The notes under the pieces were generated by a model. It was not told the origin of the DNA. It did not search any database and saw nothing but the letters and a program-made list of their open reading frames with translations. Position numbers and translations under genes: made by a program. 64,000 bases of DNA from NCBI GenBank assembly GCA_000708835.1, contig DF237275.1, positions 1 to 64,000 on the forward strand, given 5' to 3'. Position 1 is the stretch's first letter. Every line of letters begins with the position of its first letter. Origin of the DNA: Klebsormidium nitens (Eukaryota; Streptophyta; Klebsormidiophyceae; Klebsormidiales; Klebsormidiaceae). Shown one piece after another: positions 1 to 11,740 of this stretch.

Positions 1-370
1 GCGTTTGGACCAAAATGTTCGATTCTGAAGCGTTGACTGCGCCGCCCGCGCAGCCCAGACCGGGAAAATCTCGCACCGTTATATGGTCAAATATAGAGAC
101 CCAGACTGTACGTTTTATCGTCGAACACAGCCAACCCAAGCAGGTCGAACGGCAGGCCCGCGCCGCGGCGTCGTACAGTGGCCGAAAGGCCGATCCCTAT
201 GGTTCCTCTCTTCCTAAGAGGAAGAGGCGAGCCAATATCGAACAGATCTGCATGCTGATTGCTACAAATAATTTCAGTCACGATCTTATCACCAAGAAGA
301 GTCACGAGCTTTCACCAAGAAAGAGTCCAGAAAAAAGTAACTTTGGAGTAATGAAGTACCGCCGTCGCAC

Positions 371-3300
371 CTGCTGGCTGTCCTTGATCTCCTGGTACGA
401 CTCCGTGATGATGGCGACGAACATCTGCATGAGAATGAACCACACGACGCCGGCGTACGTGTAGAACAGAATGGGCGCCATGATGGCGTTCGCCTGCACC
501 ATGGAGTCGTAGTCGATGTCGCCCAAAATAAGCCGCACCAGCGAACCGAGCGAGGCGCCCAGCGTGCGCCACCGGTACACCTACAGGGGTAAGCGCGAGA
601 CAGGCTGTTAGGGTGTGGTTCCGTGAACTCAGGGCGTGAGAAAGCGAAATACTTGGTGCTCTTTTCTGGTGGAATCAGAGAGCTTCTGGTCCGATCTACT
701 CCATTCGCGGAGTGCTATGGCCTCTTTTGGCTTCTGCTTCGACACTTTGTATTTGCGGAGTGAATGCTGTTAGTTGGAATTGAAGGGCTCAGTACCTTGA
801 CGGGTGAAACAATCGACTTGTCTAAAAGCAGGGGGGAGAAAGCGCCTAATGTAAAGTTCGGAAACCCCTTCTGTGTACCTTTCCACGTCGCTCGTTCTTG
901 ATTTAGGTTTACCAACAAAACAGTTCAGCCTCCTTCAAGAGGCACATGCTTCTTCCTTGTGGTTGATGCAGCGACTCCGCCTTCTTACCTCTGATTGACT
1001 CGAAAAGATTCCGCATCGCTGTTTCTGGAAAAAGCATATGTCTTACCTCCATCCCGAAGCAGACGTAGAACGCTGCGCTGAAGCCGAACATGATGATGAC
1101 CGCCGTGACGGAGAAGAGGCATAAGTCGACGGCCGCGAGCGTCAGCGTCGAGAGGATGACCTCCATGCGGGGAACGCGGCTCAGGAACTTGAACAGCTTG
1201 AAGTAGACCAGGAAGAAGTTGAGCGCGCTGACGTTGAGCTCCTGCGCCGCGAAACGGGGGCACATCAGCTTTCTCTACGGCAAGAGCGCAACGCTTAGGA
1301 GGGATCGTAACACCGGAGGACCCCCCGAGAAGGTGAGGCACCAGTTGGGGGTGCGACGGAGAGCGACTTTGCGTGGAATGTTTGGAAACGATAAGGACGG
1401 GGTTAAATGGCGAAGAGACCGAATTATCTCCAGAGCATTCAAGCGCACTTGCGATGGTCAGAGCTAGCTTCCTGGATCACAAACCTTTCCCCAAGGTTTC
1501 GAACATCAGAACGGCCATAGAGACAGAGCAAGAATCCAGTTGCTGTATATTCGGCTTCGTCTGTGCGTGAGGGTTCGTTTCCAAGACCACCAAGTTACAT
1601 GATTTAGAACATAGCGAACGAATTGCATCTAAACCAGACACAAGCCCAGGAAGCTCGCGAAGCACGACGAGGGTAAGTACTGAGCCCTGTTGTTTCCAAA
1701 TACGCACCTGCGTTGACGTATAGCCGATGGCTTGAAAGTCGACGTACTTGGTGGTGTCCGCCTCCAAGCGAAAGCGGTTAAGGCTGACCAGGGCGGTAAC
1801 CCGCAGCGCGATGACCGCGTAAAAGATAACCAGATTCGCCCAGTCGCAGATGTTCCACGCCTGGGAGAAGTATGCCCGCCAGCCCTCCCAGTACAGCTCA
1901 AAGCCTTCCTCCAGAGTGTACCTGGCACAGCACGGCAGTTGCAAGTTAGAACGACTTTACTACATGTTGGCATCCCGTCTGGCTAGATTCTCCTAGAGAG
2001 TCGAGTAAGCGAGGGTCTGATGGTTGAAAGCCCCGGATTGACAATCGCAGAAGCTTTGTACCTAAGAAACTTGATACAAGGAATGCTTTGCTTTGGTAAG
2101 CAGGGGTCAGGGATCGCAAGAAGTTTGAGTGCGAAGCTCTCCATGATAATGTGGGTTGCGTCTGATGACGTGCTGCGATGTGCGTGAACGTCGTTGGCCG
2201 CCAAAAGCATCACGAGTCTTCAAAAGCCAGCCCTAAGCAACTTTTGCGACAATTGGCAATACCGTTACCGGTCGTCAACCAAAGCAGGAAAAGCTCTCAA
2301 TCTAAACAGCGTCCCCTAGGCTGAGTCACTCACCAGGCGACCATGGCGCAGAAAATGATTTCGAACGCGAGCACGACTTTGTCCATTGACGTCACGTATC
2401 TGTACAGCCGGTTCGTCCGCACCACGGGCTTTCCGTACGCTCCCCCGAACGGCGGCAGCTCGAAGAGAACCCGGACGGTGGTGAACAGGTTGTAGTCCGC
2501 CTCAAAGAGGGTTAGGTCTACGATAACCGCGCGGGTTTTGTGGTCGATCCAGTCGTTGGCTTGCAGGAGGGCCATCTGCTGAGAGGCGAGCGCCGAAGCG
2601 CTGCAAGAGACAAGGCGTGGGTCACACTGCGGTGCCACGAGTGAAAATTGAAAACAAAGTGAAGGTGAAGTTTGTTGCCAGAAGACATGTAGTGCCGTCG
2701 ACCTGAGCGGGCGAGGTGTTCGGGGTGTGCACTCCAGCGCTCTTTGCGCCTCTTAGCGCAAGAAATGCTTCTCTATTTCTTGTGCCACATTCCAGAATGT
2801 AGATACTTGTTTGCTGAGGCGACCCACAATGCGATACTGCCCGCAATTGTTGCCCCTCGTCGTACTCTTCCAGAAAGCTCGCTAAAATGCCGCCAGATCA
2901 CTCCCCACAACGAACAGATCGGATTAATGCTGACGTCGTGCTGACGTCATCGTGCTCACTTGCAGGTCTGGCTGCACACGGGGCTGAGGTCCGGCTGGCA
3001 CGCGCACAGTCCGCACTGCGCGTCGCTCGCCAGCTGGAGCAGCTGCTGGAAACCGACGTAGGGCATGCTGGGGCAGACGGCCGCGCAGCGGGATACGTCG
3101 AGGGAGGGGGGGACGAGCAGCGGGTCGCTCTGGTTGCAGTTTGGAAGAGGAGCGGGTAGAGAGCCTGAACGGAGAATCGTATCGGAGGGTTTAAGGAGCC
3201 TTGCAATATTCTCTGGTTCAGCTGCAATAGGAGAGAATCAGGGATGGACGAGCGGTTCGCTCTGAATGCAGATAGAAGAGGACCGGGGAAGTGGCGGGGG

Positions 3301-5709
3301 AAGAAGTTGTAAATTAAACACAGATTGGGTCCTTTCCAGCATCAGCGAGAACAGAGATGTTGTTCCGAGAAGAATGACGAACATTTCCCTTTCCGAGAAG
3401 GATGACAAATGTGTGCCTTTTAGTGGTATATGTCGTCGAAGGTGGGAGCCCCTTGGAACGGATGTTAGACCTATTAGATTGAGGACGCCCTTCAAGGACA
3501 ACAGAGCAGATTGAAAAGGGTGGCCGAAGAACCGACGGGTAAGAAGCATCAAGCAGACTGCTGGTAATGGATGATACGTCTTGAATGTCAAGCCTGCTCT
3601 GGTTGTCTGAGTCTCTATACGGCCTTCAATAGAGGCACTTGAACAGTTTTCTTGTTAGCACTGCAGACCTCCAGGCTTCTCCTCGCTAGACAGTATGTCT
3701 GACGCAGTGCTTACGAGGCTGCAAGGCATTCTCACCATTTTGTGCCATGCGTTGCCCATAAATTGACGGTGCACTGACACCCTGCTTTTGCATGCAGGCT
3801 CGGAGCCCCGCCTCCAAAAATGGCCTGCAGCCTAGCACCAGATTCGCTAGATCCTTCGGCCCAAGGTTCGGGATCAAGTCGAGGGCGAAGCCGTCCTGGG
3901 AATACTTGCTGTAATCGCCAGCCTGGAAGAATGATTGTTGTTTGATTCAGGATTACCTCGAAGTGACATTATCCAAGGTTGAGGTAGATCTTGCTGACGC
4001 CGTTCTCTGCGTTTTTTATTGTTTTTTTGTGTAGATGCGACCCACAGCTGAATTTTTCTCTAAAACTTGAAGAATCTTTGGAAAAATGATCATCTGATCA
4101 CATGTACTGTATCGTAGTCGAGCTTAAAGCTAGGTCCACGAAGCGCACCATTGCATCAACCCAGAAGCAGAAACGTTTTCAAAACATTGACCACTTGGAC
4201 GACAGAATGTCGTGCACCATCGGCTTGCGCCAATCTGTTTTTGCAGATCAGAGATAGCTGCAAAACTGAAAATTCCAGACGAACCAGGCTTCGCCAATTG
4301 AAGATCGCCACGGACTCGAGATCAACAAACAAACCAGACTAGCCCAGGCTACCCGCGACCTTCGCATGAGCCCTCTCACCTGCCAGTACCAGGAGGAGGT
4401 GTTCAGCGCGCCGTAGTCTTGGTACAAAAGCGGCAGCGTGAAGTTCTGCGGTGGTGCCAGGTCCGCTAAGACCGGATCATGATCCCGGTTGCTGGAGCTG
4501 TACGGTGACGTGCACTGCTGAATTTGTCCGTAGACCTGCTTGAGGCTACCCGGGATCTGGCACGGAACGTCGCGGCTGCGCACCTGACGCAGGCGGATGC
4601 CCCCGGCCAGGCGAGCCTGTGCAGAGAGAAGAAGTGGTTTTTGTAGAAGCTATGCGGTGAAGAACGCAGAACTCAATGAAAAACTCAATCCCCTAACGCA
4701 AAACGGAGAGCAAAAAAGACAAAGAGACTGAAAGAAATGTAGACCCGTCAATACCATCCGGGATTGTAAAGGGTGCTTCAACATATTCTATAGCTTGATG
4801 TCCGGCCAACAGTCATGTCTTCAAGCAGACCACTCTAAAGAGTCAGGACGTCTTGAGATGACAACCAAATACGCTATGCGTATTCACTGGTCAAGTAGAT
4901 ACTGTTCTGAAAGCTTTGATAGCCTGTTGTCCCGAGTGGTGTGCTTGAACCAAGCTGTTTGAGCAGGGCGCGAGTACTCATGGACTGGGGTCTCATCTTC
5001 AAGCAGAAGAATAATCTTTGTCAGCAAAGCAGGCGCTCGAGGCCATCAATCCCCCATCGGTATAAGGAAATTCAAAAGAGCAGTTTGAATTTATGTTTCC
5101 TTGGAAAGGGGTGGTGATTGGTTCTAGGTGTGATTATGGACAAATGATGGCCACAAACATTCACTGAACTATTTACTGTTGATCAGCATTCAGAAGCTTT
5201 GTTCTTAAGAAGAAAAAAATCCTTGGGTTTGAGGATAAGAACATTTACAAGTAGAAGAAGGTTTCACGCAGTACCTCAGAATGGGAAACTAAAGCAAATT
5301 TAAACAGTCATGCGCATACCTGACCCAGAACATATAGACGACTGGTGCGGTCCAACAGCCCCCCATTGTAGTCAACCTGAGGATAGGTGGTGGTCAAAAA
5401 GGTGTTCTCCAACCAAGTCCAAATGTCAGCAACCTGGTTGACGTCGGTTGGACCCCAGACACTTTTTGCTTCCGTAGTCAGGTGGTATTGAGTGATCCCG
5501 GGCTTTGAGCAAAAGCTGACAAAAGAGAAGACTGCAACAAATGCAAGATACAACAGAAACTCCCGCAGCAGCTTGCTCTCATCGTACACCTGCTTCAACT
5601 TCTTTGCGGCCTTCTTGGCTGCGCTGACATCACCCAGACTATCGCTGACTTCATGCGAGGCAGCTGGACGTAGCTTGGAGGGCAGAGGGTGGACTCTCGT
5701 CAAACCCAT
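371..5709 (-). CDS. Polycystin (PKD2-like) cation channel, 3' end beyond window
   Basis: Membrane cation channel of the polycystin/TRPP family. Exons with matching phases: 5320-5709, 4380-4616, 3736-3922, 2960-3164, 2334-2600, 1708-1921, 1047-1241 and 371-580, about 635 residues visible. The start at 5709 gives a short cytosolic N-terminus and a first membrane segment near residues 49-67. A long extracellular loop of polycystin type follows, ending in the conserved WIDHKTRAVIVDLTLFEADY stretch and ELPPFGG. The later exons give the remaining membrane segments, including FELYWEGWRAYF and NICDWANLVIFY, and the pore region with LILGDIDYDS followed by the last helix WFILMQMFVAIITESYQE. The loop has a cysteine-rich stretch at 2960-3164 (SRCAAVCPSMPY, CGLCACQPDLSPVCSQTC). 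The C-terminal tail after 371 is not resolved and the stop lies outside the window. The family call is firm; the ion selectivity and location (cilium, ER, plasma membrane) are not shown. Confidence 0.9.
3110..3288. repeat. Short direct duplication of exon sequence inside a polycystin intron
   Basis: A block of about 45 bases at 3110-3157, inside the cysteine-rich exon, reappears in altered form at 3243-3288 in the neighbouring intron. Both copies share the core GGACGAGC, then TCGCTCT, TGCAG and GAAGAGGA. The intronic copy is shorter and diverged, so it looks like an old partial exon duplication. Confidence 0.5.
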
Positions 5710-5973
5710 GCTAGGGCTGAGCTAGAAAGGGGCTGCATCACAGCTCATATGCTGCTGAATAGTTTGCCAAAGTGACCCATGTGCAATGTTGGACTCTGCT
5801 ACAGAGCTGCGTTTGCGCCACATTGTAAGTGACAGCTAGCTTCAACATAAACATTGACGACCCATGGCGTCTGGTTCGAAGACCTTGATGAGGCTTGAGC
5901 TCAAATGCAGAGACTCCTGAAGTAGGAGAGCTCGCATCTCTGCACCATATATCTGGGCACGCGCTAGGGTCCC
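5710..5973. promoter_or_regulatory. Compact divergent intergenic region between polycystin and carrier
   Basis: Only 264 bases separate the start codons of the minus-strand polycystin and the plus-strand carrier. Both 5' leaders and promoters must fit here or extend into the first exons. A CATATAT stretch near 5947 lies close to the carrier start and may be part of its leader. No regulatory motif can be assigned with certainty. Confidence 0.4.
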
Positions 5974-8900
5974 ATGGCAAAGGGGCAGGGCGGACTTGGT
6001 TCTCCCGCCATCAACTTAGGTAGGTCCGACCCGTACATGGCTGCAGTGCAGGAAGAGCTGAGGTCCGAGCAGGTGCTAGGATATAGACTTGGTAGCTGCG
6101 TGCAGGACTACATAGGTATCGTGTCCGAACCCTTGCTAACAAAAGATCCGCAAAGGAGAGACTTTTCGCTCGCGCGCACGGCTCTCGGTTTTCGACAGCT
6201 GCTCCCTGCTAGGCCCCAAAACCCTTCGTCGTCGAAAGTAACCGAGGAACTTTTGGAGCACGTGTCTATGAACCTACAAGTCTACTGCTTAAGACTATAC
6301 ACACACCGTCGGCGTCAGTGCCTGTGGCGGAGAAGGCGGCAGCTTGCTCAAATTGAACAGAGAGAATTTCACTCAGCCGCATTGCATGGGTGCCCCTTGA
6401 GTTCAAACTTGGGACTCCTTGCTCTGCACAGACGAAGCTGGAGGTCTATGTCAGCAGCCAGCCCCCCCGTGCTCTTTCCAAGATTTGACGCCTTGGCCGC
6501 CAGCTAAACAGGCCCTTGCAGACAGTCCAGCTGAAGAGTTCTTCCATGACGTCTTCCGCTCCACATATTTGCATGAATTTCGACGATGCTAACAGTCTGC
6601 ATCTGTAACACATGCTCCTTCCGGAGTATAGAGGTCTAGGGGTTAGCTTTTGGGACCTGAAGGCCTCCTAGCGGGTATCGCAAATTGCTACAGGATGAAG
6701 CAGGCCCCATACTCTCTCACAATGCTTTGCAAATGAGGGCAGCTCTGCCTTTGACGGAAAGGCAAAAGGCATTCTGCTTGCAGGAGTGCACTAGTGCTTC
6801 ACAATGAGTTGTCGCTGAGAAAAGGACGGTCTTCTTAATGACCAGATTTCAACCATGGTGCAAGGAGGTGTGGAAAGGAAAGGTTAAGTCCAGAAAAGCT
6901 CTTCACAAAGCTCTTCTTCATAATTTCCTTTTCCCCTGCGAGTATGGCGAAGTGGTCCCTTAAGTGACTGTCTGGCGCCACCTTTTTCCAAATGATGACT
7001 TCTATGAGGACCGCGAACTTCTCCTCTGAAAGTTCAGAGTTGATCGAGAGCAAGATAGGCCGCATGCCCTTCCATTTGACGACCTCTTCACAAAGATGTA
7101 AATTGTTTTTGCAGATGCCTTCAAGAGCCACCTTCACAGCCACGCCCTGCGATTTTCACTGGCAGGAGTCAGCAACATGACAGCTGCAGCAATCACGAAT
7201 CCTGTCAACGTTGTTAAAGTCAGGATGCAGCTTGACGGGGCTCTTGTTGCTGGCCAGGTGCGAATTTGCTGAGAGTGGAAGTTTGGTCACGTGTTGATTG
7301 CAGCAAGCACGTCTCGCTGAGAGTACATGGAAATAAGGACGACTGCATTCCGCAGGAAACATCTGGTGGTCAGAAAGTTTTCTCGTGATCAAAGCGCGAC
7401 AATCATCTTGAAAGCCAACCTTAGTGCAAATGATCAAGAAGTTGCAATCTCTGGGCCAAAAAGGCATTGGGCCCCCGCTCAAGTGCCGCAAAACAAATGG
7501 TCCACTGGCGTCCTGCGCAAGTTTGAGCTTGGATGTAACAGCTCCACTGAAATAGCGTAAAGCAGCAACGGTTGCAGATGTTGACAGATGCAGTTAGCTT
7601 GCACATTCTTCTCGCTGGCAAGATTGACATCTGTTCCGCTGTCTGTAGGAAAGGTACTACAAGGGCATCTTCCGGGGCATCGCACGCATTGCACAAGAGG
7701 AGGGAGTGCTGGCGCTCTGGAAAGGCACCAGCGCCGCACTCCTGAGAGAGGCATCTTATTCTTCCATCAGGATGGGGGCATATGAGCCTCTCAAGGAGGT
7801 GAATACCTGTGCCCCTCTGCAGCTGATGTCCTGCCACGACGAAAACTCAAGTGACACGCCCACTGACTGCCTAGGTCAACTTGCCTGCATTGGGCATGCA
7901 TACTCCTACTTAGGGGCGAACACGCGTGTCCTTCTCAGCCTCGGAACTTCTTTTCTTCAGGAAGCAAGGCCCTGTACCTGCATACGACTCGTTTCTTTCT
8001 GTGTGTCTATTATTCCATAGATCCTAATGAGTCACAGCATTGCATTCTATAGGGCAGCTGGCATGCATAAAGAGAACTGAAAGCACTGAAGCCTGCTGGG
8101 GCATTTCTGCAAGGCCTTTTCGTCCACATGAACTTGCACACAGACCTAAGGAAGCCTTCCGCCACACTGGTGCTCACATTCTCTAAAGGCCATTGAGTGG
8201 AAAGTTGCACCTCTGAAATCTGCAGTTACTTGGCGCACATGACCCCGCACATACCCCCCTCTGGAAGAAGCTCGTTGCATCCGCTACCGCCGGGATGATC
8301 GGCTCCGCCATCGCAAACCCTACGGACGTCGTCATGATTCGGATGCAAGCCAGAAGAGTTGAGTTGACGCAAAGTCAGGTGTTGCACCGGCCACAAGAAT
8401 ACAAGAGCACACTAGGGGCCTTTCGGCAGATTGCTGCGGAGGAAGGCCTGCGGGGGCTCTACCGGGGCGTCGGGCCTACCGTTCAGCGGGCGGGGCTTCT
8501 GACGGCAGCTCAGGTGACGGGTCTGCTGCAGTCCTGGATGGAATTGGTGTCAGATCGTGTTGGTTTCGCAAATAGAGCAAAGTTCCTGAGTCAGGGATTG
8601 GGGGTTCTCGTGCGCACGCCCTTGCTTCGCTTTCTATCGTTCACCCGACTGCTTTACGGGAGACAGTAAATGTTGTCGAAGGGCTGACCCGGATCAGGCT
8701 CAGACCGCACGATGGCGTTTGAGAGTAGAACAGGATGTGCGGCGAACCCTCCTCCTTTGTAATTATCTGAGTTCTTGAACAGAGACGCGGACACGTGCAT
8801 GCACACGTGGCACGCAGGTGTCCAGCTACGACCACACGAAGCATCTCCTTCTGAGCAGTGGGGCCATGCGGGAGGGCACCGTGTGTCACCTCACGGCTTC

Positions 8901-9483
8901 CATGACGGCTGGGCTGATCACCGCGCTGGTGACCGCGCCTGTCGACCTCGTCAAAACCAGGTAGGCTGTCCCATACTTGAAGTTCCAACCCCACCTTGAG
9001 TTGCATGGCGGAAATGACGACGTGCGAAACAGTTCTTTGATCTTGGCCGGACCGGATTGTGCCCAAGTTAGCAGATCGTGTGTTTTTCGGACCTTCCTCC
9101 GAGTACGTCAGGCCGCTGAGAAAAGGATGAGCTCCGGCAGAGGGGCTTCTCTTTCTTTACTTCGTTTTGCAACATTTAGTCGCAACGGCGTGTTCGGATG
9201 ATCTTTCCTGCTTTGTTTTGTTGCCGCTGATGACGAAGTTTCTGAAGTAAAGTCAAAACGGGCGTGCAGGATCATGCAGCAGGCGATACGTGTTGACGGA
9301 AGCAACGCAGGTGCGCTCTATACGTCAGCGACCGATTGTCTTCGAAAGACGTGTGCGACTGAAGGCTTCTTCGGCTTGTACAAGGGGTTCTTTCCTGTTT
9401 GGCTGCGCATTGGTCCTCACACAATAATCACATTTTACGTGTTCGAGAAACTTCGGAAGAGCTTTGGGTTGAAACCTATGTAA
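5974..9483 (+). CDS. Mitochondrial carrier (SLC25 family, ucpB/UCP-like)
   Basis: Inner mitochondrial membrane transporter of 327 residues. Exons with agreeing phases: 5974-6019, 7115-7257, 7649-7798, 8226-8513, 8818-8960 and 9270-9483. The three ~100-residue repeats each carry the carrier signature: PVNVVKVRMQ at residue 45, PTDVVMIRMQ at 145 and PVDLVKTRIMQ at 250. Repeat ends such as EEGVLALWKGT, EEGLRGLYRGVGPTVQRAGL and EGFFGLYKGFFPVWLRIGPHT are typical. The overall pattern is closest, from memory, to the Dictyostelium ucpB type within the UCP/dicarboxylate-oxoglutarate carrier group. The substrate cannot be read from the sequence. Two signature residues depart from consensus: Asp to Asn in repeat 1 and Lys to Met in repeat 2. 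The first exon codes for only 15 residues. It was chosen because its donor (CTTAG/GTAGGT) gives the phase the second exon needs. Confidence 0.93.
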
Positions 9484-10569
9484 TCATGATGTTCATTATA
9501 CTCTTCCTTTCTGTGACCTCATGCAAAGGGTTCTCTACTGCCAGGGTTGGATTCGAAATGAATTTGCGACATGTATACGTGGATTCCGAAAGGCTGCTCG
9601 ATATATCTATTGCATGATAATCATGGTGCAACGGCATGTCGCTGAGAAGAGTAGTAATCAGCTGTTGCATATACCGCGAACGTGAGACAAGCTAATCTGT
9701 TGAATCCAGAATAAGTTTCGCCCCGCGGCGATCGTGATGGTGGATTTTGTCGAACGCCAGCTTGCGATAAAGTTGCAAGAATTGAAATGGTACTAGATTT
9801 GCAACGCCAATTTGCACTGTATACCAACCGAGAGAGTACAGTACCTATGTATATTATAAAATGTATTGTCAATAGTTTGATTAGAATTAGTAGTAGGGAA
9901 AAGTGATAGAGTTTTGGTTTCGGTACGTGAATGTCCTAACCTTGTTCCGGAGAAATTTTCATATCTTATTTCATTGTTGGTGTTACATATCAGTCGGACT
10001 CAACTGCGAATCAGGTCTGATGGTAACAATACAAAAATGTATGCTTTTTCAGAATTTCAATGGGTTTGGCACATAATCGGAAAAGACTGCAGATTTACTT
10101 CATAGTTTTGCTCTATACAGTTCGCACATGTCAGTTTCCGAATATCATTTTCACACATCATGTTGTACAATAGTATTGCTCTACACAGCTCGCACATGTG
10201 AGTTTTCGAATATGATTTTCACACATTATGCTGTACTAGTATATTCATGATGTTCATGATGAGAAACCTGATTTGTTCATTCATACTTTTTGCTGCAAAC
10301 TCAGTGCTGTACGTGGAACGTAGTAGAGTGTAGTAGAGGGCAGTTGGCACAATATTTAGCGGATTGCGATTGCAATTTCATTGTTCAACTAATGAATTGT
10401 CAACAACGAAGATGGCCACTTGATATGACATCACGTGCTTGTTCAGGTCACTTTCATAACCATGTGTTCAAAAGGATGGGAACAATTTCTGTATGTGTCC
10501 AAGGGACTGACTCGACTGTTTTGCAAAATTGACTCAATGATTATACACAGACTAATTTAGGCTAGCTTT
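9484..10569. other. Intergenic region, AT-rich
   Basis: Lies downstream of both flanking genes (convergent ends). It holds 3' untranslated sequence and a 68-base tandem duplication. No coding signal was seen on either strand. Confidence 0.5.
10108..10243. repeat. 68-bp tandem duplication
   Basis: Two diverged copies in direct tandem, starting at 10108 and 10176, each beginning TTGCTCTA and containing CGCACATGT, CGAATAT and TTTTCACACAT. They lie in AT-rich intergenic DNA and have no coding potential. Confidence 0.75.
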
Positions 10570-11740
10570 TTATCTGGTTGCATCACGAGCCCTGTCCTTG
10601 GTATCTTCCCATGCTCCCCGAGCATCACGTCCTGCAGATGCAAGCAGAGAATAGGTCAGAGAACAGATTTATCACCACATCAGGCAGAAAGAATTGCCAA
10701 CTTCCATCAGCATTTGTCAGAACCGTCAGTGTTCTGTAACTTTCTCATCTTGAGAGCGAAGCCATCAAGATCGCTGTCACATAAAGTCAGAGCAGCAGAG
10801 GTGTTATTTCCTATGCAAATAGTCCGAATGTTGTAGAGGTCTCGTACATGTCAAAAGGTATTTCATCCATAGCTTGATCATGCTTGAAGCCACGGTAATA
10901 TCCACGCATAGAAAGCAACTAACTGTCAAGTGAGGTAAGATCATCGAGGGTATCAAACTCACCAGCCTGCTTTGCGTTGTGCTTAACATCATCCGCAGCA
11001 TTGTTGAACTTCCTCTCAGCCTTGTTCCTGTCTCCATTGCTGCAAAAAGCAAAACAAATCATTAGTACACACCTTCCACACCCATCCAGATACATTTGAC
11101 GAATCCATGCACGTTGAATATGAACCCCAGAACTTAGGACGGCCACTCGGCTTGAGTGCAATGGCATGCAATTACCTCTCTCTAAATTGCTCGCTCAGTA
11201 ATGGGTTGTGGCTAACCAGCAAGCCAGGCAATTCATATGTTGCACCAATTGGATACAGTCAAAGTCACAACTTCCCCCATCTATAGGACTTGATAGACAA
11301 GTGCGTTTAAGAGGCCATTACTCTGGAAAGCACTACAGGGCAGCCTTGGCTCAACCATTAGACTACAATTATCTCTGTCCAGCATGTTGTCGAAAGACCA
11401 TTATGCCACAGAGCCCCTACCACTAAGAATAGGTGCAGATTGCATGCAAAACCTTTTGTCATGCTCAATTCCTTGTCTTGAAGATGGTCAGAATCAATCT
11501 GTCAGGCTATCAGCAGCTACCTTTTGAAGGAGAGAAGCAACGCAAAGAAGACAGCGCGCGATTGCTGAGCAATCTTTTCTCTTAGGGAAGCAGCTATTCT
11601 AGCACTTAAAGCTTACAGTGACGTCTGCCAAGCACCGAGTCAAAGCCCTCAAATGCCAAAGTGTCTCACCTGGAGATCACCAGCCATGCAATGCCGGCGG
11701 CGGCCAATACACCCAACCCAGCGAAGAGCTCGTTGGCCAT
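10570..11740 (-). CDS. Small single-pass membrane protein with LEA-like tail
   Basis: A 69-residue protein from three exons: 11670-11740, 10963-11039 and 10570-10631. Phases agree and the total is 210 bases including the stop. It starts MANELFAGLGVLAAAGIAWL, which is one hydrophobic segment near residues 5-22. A strongly charged amphipathic tail follows, rich in Ala, Lys, Asp and Arg (RNKAERKFNNAADDVKHNAK, then RDARGAWEDTKDRARDATR). The tail resembles LEA_4/CsbD-like stress proteins in composition. The likely topology is a short membrane anchor with a helical tail lying on the membrane. Membrane protection under drying or cold is a guess from composition only. Each exon is too short to be found as an ORF alone, so automated annotation may miss this gene. 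Confidence 0.8.
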
